Shown: positions 34,351 to 43,309 of the stretch, piece by piece
Layout of the letters: each line of letters starts with the position of its first letter
Position numbering within the stretch: the stretch's first letter is position 1
Assembly (NCBI RefSeq): GCF_003201285.1
Contig: NZ_QICS01000009.1
Location: forward strand, 1 to 64,000
Reading direction: 5' to 3'
Length of the DNA stretch: 64,000 nt
Source: Lachnotalea glycerini
GTDB lineage: Bacteria > Bacillota > Clostridia > Lachnospirales > Lachnospiraceae
The notes under the pieces: generated by a model
Database searches by the model: none
What the model saw: only the letters and a program-made list of their open reading frames with translations
What the model was told of the DNA's origin: nothing
Position numbers and translations under genes: made by a program

Positions 34351-35325
34351 TTACGCCTCCTTTTTCACTCTTCTAAGCCTAGATAAGATTTCACTTGATA
34401 AAATACGCTGTTTTATTTGCGATGAGTTAAAAATCATCATTACAATTAATACGATTGCATATAAAAGCATTCTGAATTCATCTGCACTTCGAAGTAATTC
34501 CGGCAAAACAGTCAGTATTATGGCTGCAATAACAGAGCCACGAATACTTCCCATCCCTCCAAGTACTACAATAACTAATATCTCAATTGATTTGTTATAG
34601 TCAAAGGTAGTCGGCTTTAATGTTCCTACGTTATGGCTATAGATAACACCAGCAATTCCTGCAAAAAAGGCGGCAACGACAAATGCCATAACTTTAAATC
34701 TACTCACTGAAATACCAACTGCTTCAGCCGCAATATAATTATCTCGAATCGCACATACCGCTCTGCCTTGTCTTGAGTGGACCATATTTTTTATCGCAAA
34801 AATTGTAATAACCGTTAAAGCAAAAACGTATGCAAAGTGTTTATAATTTGCATGAAGTTCGATTCCTGACAATCCCATTGCTCCGTTTGTTATCTTCATT
34901 GAATTAATAATTGATTTGATAATTTCACCAAACGCAAGTGTCACAATTGCCAAATAATCTCCGCGCAGTCGAAGTACCGGCACACCAATGATAACACCGA
35001 ATATTGCGGCTGCGATACCTCCTGCAAACAAAGCAACTGGAAATTCTATGGCCATAGGGAGATTCATATTTAAAGTTACCAGTGCACCTGTGTAAGCTCC
35101 TACTGACATAAATCCTGCATGTCCTAACGTTAATTCTCCAAGAAACCCCGTTGTTAAGTTAAGTGAAACTGCCAAAATCACATTGATACACACCGGAATT
35201 AAAAGGCTTCTGAATTGGCGGCTTAATAACCCACCATATAAAAGTGATTCTACAATGATAAATATAATTATAGTAATTGCTATGTTTTTGATGAGCTGCT
35301 TATCAGTTTGTCTATTTTTCATCAC
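34351..35325 (-). CDS. livM: Branched-chain amino acid ABC transporter permease LivM, 324 aa
   Basis: Membrane subunit of the LIV importer with about nine to ten hydrophobic segments. LivM markers are NLTTGFLGELTLGHAGFMSVGAYT, LRLRGDYLAIVTLAFGEI and the coupling-loop RAVCAIRDNYIAAEAVGISVSRFK, followed by VVLGGMGSIRGSVIAAIILTVLPELLR. Its start lies 14 bases after livH. Confidence 0.93.
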   Translation of the reverse strand: MMKNRQTDKQLIKNIAITIIIFIIVESLLYGGLLSRQFRSLLIPVCINVILAVSLNLTTGFLGELTLGHAGFMSVGAYTGALVTLNMNLPMAIEFPVALFAGGIAAAIFGVIIGVPVLRLRGDYLAIVTLAFGEIIKSIINSMKITNGAMGLSGIELHANYKHFAYVFALTVITIFAIKNMVHSRQGRAVCAIRDNYIAAEAVGISVSRFKVMAFVVAAFFAGIAGVIYSHNVGTLKPTTFDYNKSIEILVIVVLGGMGSIRGSVIAAIILTVLPELLRSADEFRMLLYAIVLIVMMIFNSSQIKQRILSSEILSRLRRVKKEA

Positions 35326-35339
35326 TTATTTCCTCCAAA

Positions 35340-36227
35340 TTATACTTTCTCTTTTCTGATTTTACCAAGAAGTCCCGACGGCTTAATCAGCAAAACAAGA
35401 ACAAGAATACCAAATACAATTGCATCAGAAAGTTCAGTTGATATATATGCCTTTGATAAACTTTCAATTAATCCAAGAATAATTCCGCCAAGCATTGCTC
35501 CCGGCACACTACCAATACCACCAAGTACCGCTGCCACAAATGCTTTAATTCCAGGCATTGCTCCAAGCGTAGGTTTTAAGGACTGATACTGACAAACATA
35601 AAGAATACCTGCAATAGCCGCAAGTGCAGAACCAATTGCAAAGGTGAGTGAAATTGTTTTATTCACATCTATTCCCATAAGCTCTGCCGCCCCCTTATCC
35701 TCTGAAACGGCGCGCATTGCGCTGCCAAGCTTTGTCTTATTGATAAACCAGGTAAGGGATGCCATACAAATTGTTGTCACAATTAATGTAACAATTGTAA
35801 TACCTGAAATTGAAATTCCGCCAATTTTAATTCCATCAAAACCTACAATTGATGCCTGCGGAATCGGAGTTGCCCCAAAAATAAGCAAGGATAAGCTTTG
35901 TAATAAAAAGCTAACGCCAATTGCAGTAATCAAAACTGCTAATGGTTGTGCTGAACGAAGTGGCTTATAAGCAATCCGTTCAATCCCTACACCAAGAATT
36001 GTACATATTGCAATGGATAAAAGTACGGCTCCCACTGCCGGTAAATGAAAAATAGCAAGCCCAACATAAAGCGCATAAGCTCCCACCATGATTATGTCAC
36101 CATGAGCAAAGTTAATCATTTTTGCAATACCATAAACCATTGTATAACCAAGCGCAATTAATGCGTAGATGCTTCCGCTTCGAAGCCCATTTATCACTTG
36201 CTCTAAAATATTTTGAAGAATTCCCAT
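35340..36227 (-). CDS. livH: Branched-chain amino acid ABC transporter permease LivH, 295 aa
   Basis: Partner permease of LivM. Family segments GSIYALIALGYTMVYGIAKMINFAHGDIIMVGAY, the coupling loop AMRAVSEDKGAAELMGIDV and AAVLGGIGSVPGAMLGGIILGL are clear. The start is ATG 36227, with AGGAGGG in the usual position; an upstream in-frame start at 36260 lacks one. Two stem-loops in the 182-base gap after livJ precede it. Confidence 0.92.
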   Translation of the reverse strand: MGILQNILEQVINGLRSGSIYALIALGYTMVYGIAKMINFAHGDIIMVGAYALYVGLAIFHLPAVGAVLLSIAICTILGVGIERIAYKPLRSAQPLAVLITAIGVSFLLQSLSLLIFGATPIPQASIVGFDGIKIGGISISGITIVTLIVTTICMASLTWFINKTKLGSAMRAVSEDKGAAELMGIDVNKTISLTFAIGSALAAIAGILYVCQYQSLKPTLGAMPGIKAFVAAVLGGIGSVPGAMLGGIILGLIESLSKAYISTELSDAIVFGILVLVLLIKPSGLLGKIRKEKV

Positions 36228-36266
36228 TCTGATACCCTCCTGCTTTTTAAGCCTTATCATCTCAAC

Positions 36267-36319
36267 TGATAAATACAGCTTTTACCTTTAATATTATGTG
36301 ATAAAAGTTGTATTTATCA
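36267..36319 (-). other. Stem-loop before livH
   Basis: An 18-base inverted repeat (36267-36284 with 36302-36319; one G-T pair) with a 17-base loop and no T tract. Its place in the livJ-livH gap suggests an mRNA stability element rather than a terminator. Confidence 0.55.
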
Positions 36320-36331
36320 ACTGAAATCTGT

Positions 36332-36378
36332 AAAAGATTGATAGCAGGAGTCACTGCCCCCTAATCTATCAATCTTTT
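36332..36378. terminator. Attenuator-like hairpin after livJ
   Basis: AAAAGATTGATAG pairs with CTATCAATCTTTT, with an inner GCAG/CTGC stem, directly after the livJ stop. The minus-strand T run is short (TTTT), so partial termination is likely, leaving livJ expressed above the rest. Confidence 0.65.
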
Positions 36379-36409
36379 TACTAACTATTTCCTATTCTTC
36401 ATTTATCAC

Positions 36410-37588
36410 TTATTTTGCTGCTGCATATTCTCCATTTTCAATTTTGATGAATTTAGCTGCTTTTTGTGGTTCACCGGTTGCTGAAAAGCTTATCCCGGTT
36501 CCTGTCAGGCCATCTACCTTAATCTGTGTCATTGCACTGATCAAATCTGCACTTTCAGTGGTTTTTGCCTGCTCTAAAGCTGATTTGAATACATAAACAC
36601 CATCATATCCGTCTGCGGCAAACTGATCCGGTGTTGTATTATATGCCTTTTCATAATTTGCTACAAAATCAGCTGCTGTTTCTTCACCTGAGAAGAATGG
36701 GCTTAAGAAAGTTGCACCTTCTACTGTTGCTTTATCTGTTACGGTATCAAGTATTCCATCCCAACCATCACTTCCAAAGAAAGGAAGCGTTATAGATAAA
36801 TCCGCTGCCTGTGTTACAACGTGAGCAGCATCATTATAATAAATTGGTGCAAATATTGCTTCCGCATCCGTTCCTTTAATTGAAGTAAGCTGTGTATTAA
36901 AATCCTCACCGTCTGCAAATGCTTCTGCAGTCGTAATGGTACCGCCAAGTTCTGCTACCTTTGCAGCAAAAGCTTCATACACTCCCGTACTGTACTCATC
37001 TGAATTTTTATAAATAACGGCTATGTTCTTATAGTGTAAATCAGTAATCATATGCTCTGCCATAGTTTCACCTTGTAGAGGATCAGTAAAACACAAACGG
37101 AATACATTGTCATTTTTTGTAATTTCTGCTGCTGAGCCTGATGGTGTAAGCATTAAGATATTATCCTCCTTAGCCAAGTCAACAACAGCTAAACAAGAAC
37201 CCGTTGTTACACAGCCTAATAAAACATTCATTCCACCATCCATTAAAGTATTGTATGCAGTTACAGCCTTATCGGCAGTTGCCTGATCATCTTCAAACTT
37301 AAGCTCAAGCTGCATAGTCTTATCTCCAACTTTAACTCCACCTGCTTCGTTTATTTCCTTTACAGCAATTTCTGCTCCCTGTTTAACAGAAATACCATAA
37401 GATGCAGCATCACCGGTAAGAGGTCCTATTCCGCCGATAACAAATGTCTCGTCACTTGTACCGGAAGCTGTGCCAGAATCGGAATTTGAGCCGGAATTAG
37501 TATCCGATTTGCTTGAGCAGCCTGTCATAGATGCAAACGTTAAGGTTGCTGCTAAGCCCAATGCCATTATCTTTTTCACTTTTTTCAT
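36410..37588 (-). CDS. livJ: Branched-chain amino acid-binding lipoprotein LivJ-like, 392 aa
   Basis: Extracellular receptor of the LIV importer. The lipoprotein signal peptide has a lipobox ending in TGCSS (cysteine at about residue 26), then a Ser/Gly/Asn linker. The type I binding fold opens with FVIGGIGPLTGDAASYGISVKQGAEIAVKEIN and continues with LLGCVTTGSCLAVVDLA and PSGSAAEITK, the ligand-contacting region. The ATG at 37588 has AGGAGG upstream; the longer in-frame reading to 37648 has none. It is the first gene of the liv operon. The ligand may be Leu/Ile/Val or another amino acid. Confidence 0.9.
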   Translation of the reverse strand: MKKVKKIMALGLAATLTFASMTGCSSKSDTNSGSNSDSGTASGTSDETFVIGGIGPLTGDAASYGISVKQGAEIAVKEINEAGGVKVGDKTMQLELKFEDDQATADKAVTAYNTLMDGGMNVLLGCVTTGSCLAVVDLAKEDNILMLTPSGSAAEITKNDNVFRLCFTDPLQGETMAEHMITDLHYKNIAVIYKNSDEYSTGVYEAFAAKVAELGGTITTAEAFADGEDFNTQLTSIKGTDAEAIFAPIYYNDAAHVVTQAADLSITLPFFGSDGWDGILDTVTDKATVEGATFLSPFFSGEETAADFVANYEKAYNTTPDQFAADGYDGVYVFKSALEQAKTTESADLISAMTQIKVDGLTGTGISFSATGEPQKAAKFIKIENGEYAAAK

Positions 37589-37833
37589 AATAATCCTCCT
37601 GCTTCTAACTGTGTATTGAGTGCATACATTTGTTTGCCCTTCACACACAAAATAATATAAATCAATATACCTTAAATGCTTTAAAATGTCAATGCTTTAG
37701 AGTTACAAAGTATTAAATTGTATATTTTGTCAATTACTAGGATAAAATGTAGAATATTATCGTTTATATTTTGCATTCATCTTTCTAACTTTACCTAAAA
37801 GCATTTAAAGAACGTATTTATATTATTTGTAAT

Positions 37834-38289
37834 CTATAGCAAGATATTCACAGCTTGTTCGAAAGATATGGGTTTTTTATTATGAAATATCCGAATACAG
37901 TTTAAGGTTAATTCAAATGACATTTCAAATGGTCTTAGGGCTCTTGTTACTGCCATGCTCAAGTTCTTACAATCTCGCTTACTTTTAAATGGGATAAAAT
38001 TCTTCCAATAAGTAACCGCTACATTAACAACATTACACATACTGCTCGCCAAATCTCCATCCTTAGCTTCGTATTTTTCGCAGTTTTTAAGCTTGTCCTG
38101 AATGGCCGGTAATATTTTTACGCTGGAGGTTTCTAAATCTATCTCCACCATTTTTGTCATATCATGTTCAAAAATGAAAAATTTATTGTCTGATATCAAA
38201 CATATATCTTCAAATACAATATTTTCTTTCATCTCCATAAAAGTTCTCGTAAAATGATTTGCCACTTCCCTATTTTTAATAATAATCAT
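37834..38289 (-). CDS. Protein of unknown function, 151 aa, divergent from an XRE regulator
   Basis: I do not recognise this protein. It is soluble, with no signal peptide or membrane segment. It begins MIIIKNREVANHFTRTFMEM, has a beta-rich middle (FFIFEHDMTKMVEIDLETSSVKIL) and an alpha-helical C-terminal half with two basic patches (FKSKRDCKNLSMAVTRALRPF). It ends near FEQAVNILL. It is divergently arranged with a small HTH gene across a 258-base gap that contains operator-like palindromes, so the two are likely a regulated pair. Codon use looks native. Its own promoter probably lies in the shared gap. Confidence 0.6.
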   Translation of the reverse strand: MIIIKNREVANHFTRTFMEMKENIVFEDICLISDNKFFIFEHDMTKMVEIDLETSSVKILPAIQDKLKNCEKYEAKDGDLASSMCNVVNVAVTYWKNFIPFKSKRDCKNLSMAVTRALRPFEMSFELTLNCIRIFHNKKPISFEQAVNILL

Positions 38290-38444
38290 GTTATATCTCC
38301 CATAGTTTTGATGAATTGTTATTCGTTGCTGATTGATTGCCTCATTTTATATTATATAATGCACTGTCAATATAGTTCAATTCTTGAATTAACATTATAT
38401 AAAATACTTTGTTAACAATTGTACTCATAAATTCCCCCCAATCA

Positions 38445-38515
38445 TACAGAATATATTCTGTAACTATAATTTATATATCAATAACTTATTATACTGTAAC
38501 TATACAAATATTACA
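38445..38515. promoter_or_regulatory. Operator-like palindromes in the XRE/unknown gene gap
   Basis: A perfect 18-base palindrome TACAGAATATATTCTGTA (38445-38462) is followed by direct copies of CTGTAACTATA at 38458 and 38494; the second copy starts a dyad TGTAACTAT-acaa-ATATTACA (38495-38515), 33 bases from the XRE start codon. The arrangement is typical of an autoregulated XRE operator. Confidence 0.6.
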
Positions 38516-38547
38516 ATTAAAGTATCAGATCTTTAGGGGGAAATATT

Positions 38548-38865
38548 GTGGAAAGAATACATTTTGATAAAATTGGTTTGAAAATTAAAGAAGCCAGAAT
38601 GGCAAGAAATCTTACTCAGGAAAATGTTGCAGATGAAGTCGGCATTAATACCAGTCATGTTTCAAATATTGAAACAAATAAAACAAAAGTATCACTTAGT
38701 ACTCTTGTTCTTATTTGTAATGCTTTAGATGTTTCTGTTGACTACATCCTAGAAAGCGAGCTTAAGAATTCTTCCTCTGCAATTGAGCGTGAGATTATAA
38801 ATGAAATACAAAATTTTGATAATATGAAAAAAGAACAGCTTCTTCGGATTGCAAAGGTATTATAA
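38548..38865 (+). CDS. XRE family helix-turn-helix regulator, 105 aa
   Basis: Small Cro/CI-type DNA-binding protein. The HTH occupies residues 9-64 (LKIKEARMARNLTQENVADEVGINTSHVSNIETNKTKVSLSTLVLICNALDVSVDYIL in sense, with recognition helix NTSHVSNIE). A short C-terminal helical tail (about 70-105) may dimerise. Translation begins at GTG, with GGGGGAAA upstream. It is alone on its strand and divergent from the unknown 151-aa gene, which it probably represses together with itself. Confidence 0.85.
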   Translation: MERIHFDKIGLKIKEARMARNLTQENVADEVGINTSHVSNIETNKTKVSLSTLVLICNALDVSVDYILESELKNSSSAIEREIINEIQNFDNMKKEQLLRIAKVL

Positions 38866-38940
38866 AAGAAAATAACTACAAAAAGAGCCGTTTAACGACT
38901 TGCTCTAGGTCGTTGCAGTATTCCATTCTTGTAGAAATAA

Positions 38941-39699
38941 CTAGATTCCAATTTCTCTTAACTTATTTGTTACAGCGCTGACCCTCTCCTTAAGATTCTT
39001 TCCATTATATTTAGAAAGCTTTTGCTCTGCTACAATCATTCCATCTTGCATATATAGAACTCTTTTTGTCCTTGCTGCTACCTTTGCATCATGTGTTACC
39101 AGCATAATCGTAGTACCATCTTCGTTAATTATTTTGAAAATATTCATAATTTCCTCTGCCGATTGCGAGTTTAAAGCACCCGTTGGTTCATCACCGAAAA
39201 TAATTTGCGGATGATTCAAAAGAGCACGACATATCCCTGCTCGTTGCAATTGCCCCCCCGAAACTTTCGTAATATCACGGTTAATAAGCTCACCTATTCC
39301 CAACTGTTCCATCAGACTCCTTGCTTTCTCAAGAATATGCTTTGCATTTTTTTTATTTTCATGAATTGAAGGCAATATGATATTATCCAATAAATTTAAA
39401 TTTTTTAGCATTGCTGCCTGTTGAAAGACAAATCCCATTTTCGTTAATCTAAGCCTTGAAAGCTCCTTTTCAGTCATTTTTGAAAGTTCCATATCACCAA
39501 AGTAAATCTGGCCTTCGTCTACCCTGTCCATTCCGCTAAGAGCATACAAAAGTGTTGACTTTCCCGATCCCGATGGTCCCATAACCGACACAAATTCACC
39601 CTCTTCTATGAAAAGAGACACATCATTTAGCACTCTGTTTTTTTCCTGTTCTTCCTCGAACGTTTTTATTACATTTTGAGCGACTATTATTTTTTTCAT
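38941..39699 (-). CDS. ABC transporter ATP-binding protein, MacB/FtsE-like, 252 aa
   Basis: ATPase partner of the FtsX-type permease. Walker A GPSGSGKST, the MacB-family YFGDMELSKMTEKELSRLR stretch, Q-loop FVFQQAAMLKNLNLLDNI, signature VSGGQLQRAGICRAL, Walker B IIFGDEPTGALNS and switch His in LVTHDAKVAARTKR are visible. It starts one base after the permease stop, so it is translationally coupled. It is the last gene of the tetR-MFS-permease-ATPase unit and likely drives export or sensing of an antimicrobial or lipid-like molecule. Confidence 0.92.
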   Translation of the reverse strand: MKKIIVAQNVIKTFEEEQEKNRVLNDVSLFIEEGEFVSVMGPSGSGKSTLLYALSGMDRVDEGQIYFGDMELSKMTEKELSRLRLTKMGFVFQQAAMLKNLNLLDNIILPSIHENKKNAKHILEKARSLMEQLGIGELINRDITKVSGGQLQRAGICRALLNHPQIIFGDEPTGALNSQSAEEIMNIFKIINEDGTTIMLVTHDAKVAARTKRVLYMQDGMIVAEQKLSKYNGKNLKERVSAVTNKLREIGI

Positions 39700-39700
39700 A

Positions 39701-42019
39701 CTATTCCTTTATCCTTTCTGCTATTTTTATTTCACTGACTTTGCATGTTCCCAACCATGATGCTCCCATTGCAGCCATTAGCATAATTAGAGGTGAAATC
39801 AAATAGGTCATCACTTTATTTCTTGCAAACCGAAAAGTTGACGCTCCAAAAGCGGAAATTGCTTGGCGGGCTAATTCCTCTCCGAGTGTGTTAGAAAGAA
39901 GAATTCCAGCTATAATACCAAACATAGCGATAAGGAATGAGCAAATAAAATACTCCTTTATCATGTCTTGATTTGTAAATCCAATTGATTTTTTAAGTGC
40001 TATGGAATACTGATCCTTAGAAACCAGCATTTTCATAAATAAGAGTGTAATGAAAAATATAATTATGACTGCAATCAGCGCAGAACCAATACCGGCTGTT
40101 TTCATTGCTTTTCTTGTTTGACCAAAAGTATCTTTTATATAGGCCTCCATTCCTGTAACCTTAGCATAAGGAAAGGCTTCTTTCAATTCAGCCACCTTAT
40201 TATCAATCAGAGAGGTTTCAATAAGCTTGGTTACAATGACACACCACATCGTTTTTGCACTATCATCGCTAAACGCTGCTTTAGCCGTTTTGCCTCCATT
40301 TGTAATGTCTGAATAGATTCCACATATTTGCATGCTTTTCTCTTTATTATCCACAATTAAGCTCATTGTATCCCCAAGCTTGACACCAAGGTCATCGGAA
40401 TTTAAAACAGAGAGTGCTATTTCGTTTTCACTTTCCGGTGCTTTTCCTTCTTGATATTGAATTGGGAAAATCAAGTGGTTGCCTAGCTCTACCTTTATAC
40501 TTTTTTGGGTTTGATCTAAAAGCTTTACTGTGAAATTCTTAGTTGTAAGTACGGCATAGTTAGAAATATTTGGATCCTTGTCAATTACTTTTTGTATTTC
40601 CAAAGCTTTCTTGGAAATTTCAGATACCTGCTGAAGGTCGATGCGCACATCACTGTCTCCGATTCCCATATACGAAATAAAGCTTTTTTGTGAAATAGTG
40701 TAATATATATTTTGAGGTACAACGAAAACAAACGTTGCAAATATTATCACCAAAAACATTGTACGATAGAGCTTTTTTTTTGCCAGTATATCCTTTATCG
40801 CTAAAAACAGGCAAGACGGCATAGTATAAAATCTGCTTAATATGAAGCGTTTCCCTGCATTTGTTTGCTGCGTTTCAAGTTCAAAGCGAATGGCTTTAAC
40901 CGCAGATATCTCACGAAAACGTGACAGTATGTGATTCACATAAAGTGTCATAATGACAAATATAAGTAAAATTCCTATGGCACCAAGTAAAATACTTAAC
41001 TCTTCTATTCCACTTCCTCCCATATAAAGTCTAATATTTTCAAGTACATAACCTTTTTCTGCCATAGAAAGCAAAAAACCTAGCATGCAGCCTAAGAAAG
41101 TAATAAGCACATATTTAGCAAGATAAATTCTTTTCATATCCGAGATTGAAAGTCCAATTGCTTTCATAACACCTATCTCACGATAATCTTCCTCCATTTT
41201 TGCAAGCAGTGTAAAACGCAGACATAGAAGAGAAATAATCACGGTTAATACGCTGATAAGTAAAAGAATTCCGATTACCATACCATCTGATATAGCATTT
41301 AGAATTCTTATTAATGGGTAGGTAATCGTAGGTCCATTTGCTTCCAATCCCGCAGTGGTATAAGCTTCTTCAAATGCTGAGAGCTTTGATATATCATTTA
41401 AGCGAAACTCAATCAAATATTCCAGGCCTGCATTCGTCTGCATGGACGCATAGTCATTCTGACTGACTAGAAAGCGTTTTGAAGAGGATAAGGTAGAATT
41501 CATCTGGGAATCACGGAGAAATCCTGCTACAACAAAGCTTTTTCCTGCAATGACTGCCACATCATTAAGCTTAATCGTTCCATCTTTCCAATAGCAAATT
41601 GGTACATAGACCTCTCCATCCGATACCTCAATTACATTTTCATCTAAATCAAGCAGATAATCAAAGGAGCTGTTTTGAGTCGTGACTCCATTGTCTTGTG
41701 CACTGTCTGTCAATAAATTCTCCCCAAATATCATATCAGAGCCGTCAATATTCAAAAAAGAAGCGACCTGAAAATCTTCAACATAATCAATTCCCTCAGC
41801 AAACGTACTAAGCCGTTCAAGGTCAATGCTTCCATCATGCATCTGCATAAAATGGGGTGTCTTTGCCTTTGTCATCATCATATTAATGGAACCAAATAAA
41901 TTAACAATCAGTATCATTGCAAGTGATAACAACATAGCTGAAATGCTAACGAACAAAAGCATTGTGGTGGAAATCAATTTGCTCTTTTTTAAATCATTGC
42001 GTATGATTCTGAAATACAT
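39701..42019 (-). CDS. FtsX-like ABC transporter permease, 772 aa
   Basis: Large permease with two FtsX domains. A first N-terminal helix (LISTTMLLFVSISAMLLSLAMILIVNLF) and an extracytoplasmic domain (about residues 45-235) lead to three helices around residues 240-365; a second helix and extracytoplasmic domain (about 410-620) lead to the last three helices (about 640-755). The cytoplasmic motifs IGVMKAIGLSISDMKRIYLAKY and IALKKSIGFTNQDMIKEY are the MacB-type coupling segments in each half. It overlaps the MFS gene by 26 bases. This layout is typical of drug or antimicrobial-peptide exporters of the DUF/FtsX type. Confidence 0.9.
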   Translation of the reverse strand: MYFRIIRNDLKKSKLISTTMLLFVSISAMLLSLAMILIVNLFGSINMMMTKAKTPHFMQMHDGSIDLERLSTFAEGIDYVEDFQVASFLNIDGSDMIFGENLLTDSAQDNGVTTQNSSFDYLLDLDENVIEVSDGEVYVPICYWKDGTIKLNDVAVIAGKSFVVAGFLRDSQMNSTLSSSKRFLVSQNDYASMQTNAGLEYLIEFRLNDISKLSAFEEAYTTAGLEANGPTITYPLIRILNAISDGMVIGILLLISVLTVIISLLCLRFTLLAKMEEDYREIGVMKAIGLSISDMKRIYLAKYVLITFLGCMLGFLLSMAEKGYVLENIRLYMGGSGIEELSILLGAIGILLIFVIMTLYVNHILSRFREISAVKAIRFELETQQTNAGKRFILSRFYTMPSCLFLAIKDILAKKKLYRTMFLVIIFATFVFVVPQNIYYTISQKSFISYMGIGDSDVRIDLQQVSEISKKALEIQKVIDKDPNISNYAVLTTKNFTVKLLDQTQKSIKVELGNHLIFPIQYQEGKAPESENEIALSVLNSDDLGVKLGDTMSLIVDNKEKSMQICGIYSDITNGGKTAKAAFSDDSAKTMWCVIVTKLIETSLIDNKVAELKEAFPYAKVTGMEAYIKDTFGQTRKAMKTAGIGSALIAVIIIFFITLLFMKMLVSKDQYSIALKKSIGFTNQDMIKEYFICSFLIAMFGIIAGILLSNTLGEELARQAISAFGASTFRFARNKVMTYLISPLIMLMAAMGASWLGTCKVSEIKIAERIKE

Positions 42020-43301
42020 AAGAATCCTCCTTATCCAAACTATGAACTGCTTTTACCTGATATAGTAGAATGGAAATTATACATAATAGAATTCCTGCAA
42101 GCAAAATTAGAAATGCTGACCCTCTTCCGTCTCCTATACCAATAATAGCACCTATACTGCCTGCTAGTGCTCCCCCATCCCGTAGCAAAGGTGTAAAAAC
42201 ATAGTCTGCTAGCAGTCCCAGTGTAGCGTAAGCGACCACGTAGCCTAGCTGTGAAATAAGGCTGATTAATCCCCATGCTCTTCCTTGAAGTGAATTATCA
42301 ATATTACTTCGAATCAAATAGTCAAGACTCATGTTGGCAAAAGGAAGCGAAGCAAAAAACAAAAATCCAAAGCACGTAATCACAATAATATTTTCACAAA
42401 ATCCAAAACCTGCCATACAAATTCCTGCACCAAATAGTGAAAACGACAAAAACTTTGTATAGCCGCCTCGTATTGTAAGAAATCCTATGATAATGCTGGA
42501 TACAAGTATGCCACATGCCGAAACCGTCTCCATTGTGCCAAGAGCTGCACTGTTTGAGAAAGCAAGTATCATCGGAGCTGACAGCGTTTGAATGAACGCA
42601 ATACAAAAGGTAATAAGTGAACCTGTAAATATAAGTACCTTAATGCCTTTTTTACTTGATAAAACGTCCCACCCCTCTCTAAAAGCAGCAACAAAAGAAG
42701 TTGATTTCTTGATTTTTCTTGTTGCTATGCAGCTTCGTACCATTAAGGTAGCGTAAACTGTTACAAAAAATGTACTGATATCTACGACAAGTAAAAGCTT
42801 AATGTCTGAAATGCTTAAAAGAAATCCTGCTAGTATCGGAGAAATCAAATACTTCGCAGAATTTGCAATTTGAACGAGTCCACTTGCCTTGCTATATTCC
42901 TCCTTTGTAAGTAAATCGGTAATTGTCGCCTTAAATGCAGGCTCTAGTAAGGAGGAAAAAACCGAACTGATCGTAACTCCGATGTAAATCTGCCATAACT
43001 TAGCTTCTCCATAGCTCATACAATATAAAATGTACAAAAGACCGATTACCGACAAACTGTCTCCAAGTACCATCAATATTCTCCGATCATACCGATCCGC
43101 CAATACTCCCGCAGGTACACTTAATAAAAGAGAAGGTAAAAATGCAAGTAAGGTTACCAAAGTCATAGCGGATGCCCGGCCTGTCTGCTCATATACATAC
43201 ACTCCAAGACCAAAGGAAGTAAGTCCACTTCCAATTGCCGATATCAATTCACCCAGCCAAAGAACTAAAAATTTATCATATGACTTATCTGATTGTTTCA
43301 T
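41994..43301 (-). CDS. Major facilitator superfamily transporter, 435 aa
   Basis: Twelve-helix MFS protein, probably a drug-type exporter. The first loop motif VLADRYDRRILMVLGD (about residues 63-78) is motif A (GxLaDrxGrkxxl) and the second-half start GGYTKFLSFSLFGAG resembles it. The long cytoplasmic loop sits near residue 195. It follows tetR by 8 bases with AGGAGGAGCT upstream, and its 3' end overlaps the FtsX permease by 26 bases. Two independent export systems under one TetR suggest a response to a toxic compound. Substrate unknown. Confidence 0.87.
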   Translation of the reverse strand: MKQSDKSYDKFLVLWLGELISAIGSGLTSFGLGVYVYEQTGRASAMTLVTLLAFLPSLLLSVPAGVLADRYDRRILMVLGDSLSVIGLLYILYCMSYGEAKLWQIYIGVTISSVFSSLLEPAFKATITDLLTKEEYSKASGLVQIANSAKYLISPILAGFLLSISDIKLLLVVDISTFFVTVYATLMVRSCIATRKIKKSTSFVAAFREGWDVLSSKKGIKVLIFTGSLITFCIAFIQTLSAPMILAFSNSAALGTMETVSACGILVSSIIIGFLTIRGGYTKFLSFSLFGAGICMAGFGFCENIIVITCFGFLFFASLPFANMSLDYLIRSNIDNSLQGRAWGLISLISQLGYVVAYATLGLLADYVFTPLLRDGGALAGSIGAIIGIGDGRGSAFLILLAGILLCIISILLYQVKAVHSLDKEDSYVFQNHTQ

Positions 43302-43309
43302 AGCTCCTC

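Noticed and set aside
36410-37648. Longer livJ start at 37648
   Set aside because: Adding 20 residues before MKKVKKIMALG would disrupt the lipoprotein signal peptide, and only ATG 37588 has AGGAGG.
38445-38462. LexA/SOS box
   Set aside because: The palindrome lacks the GAAC-N4-GTTC core used by Gram-positive LexA; association with the adjacent XRE gene is simpler.
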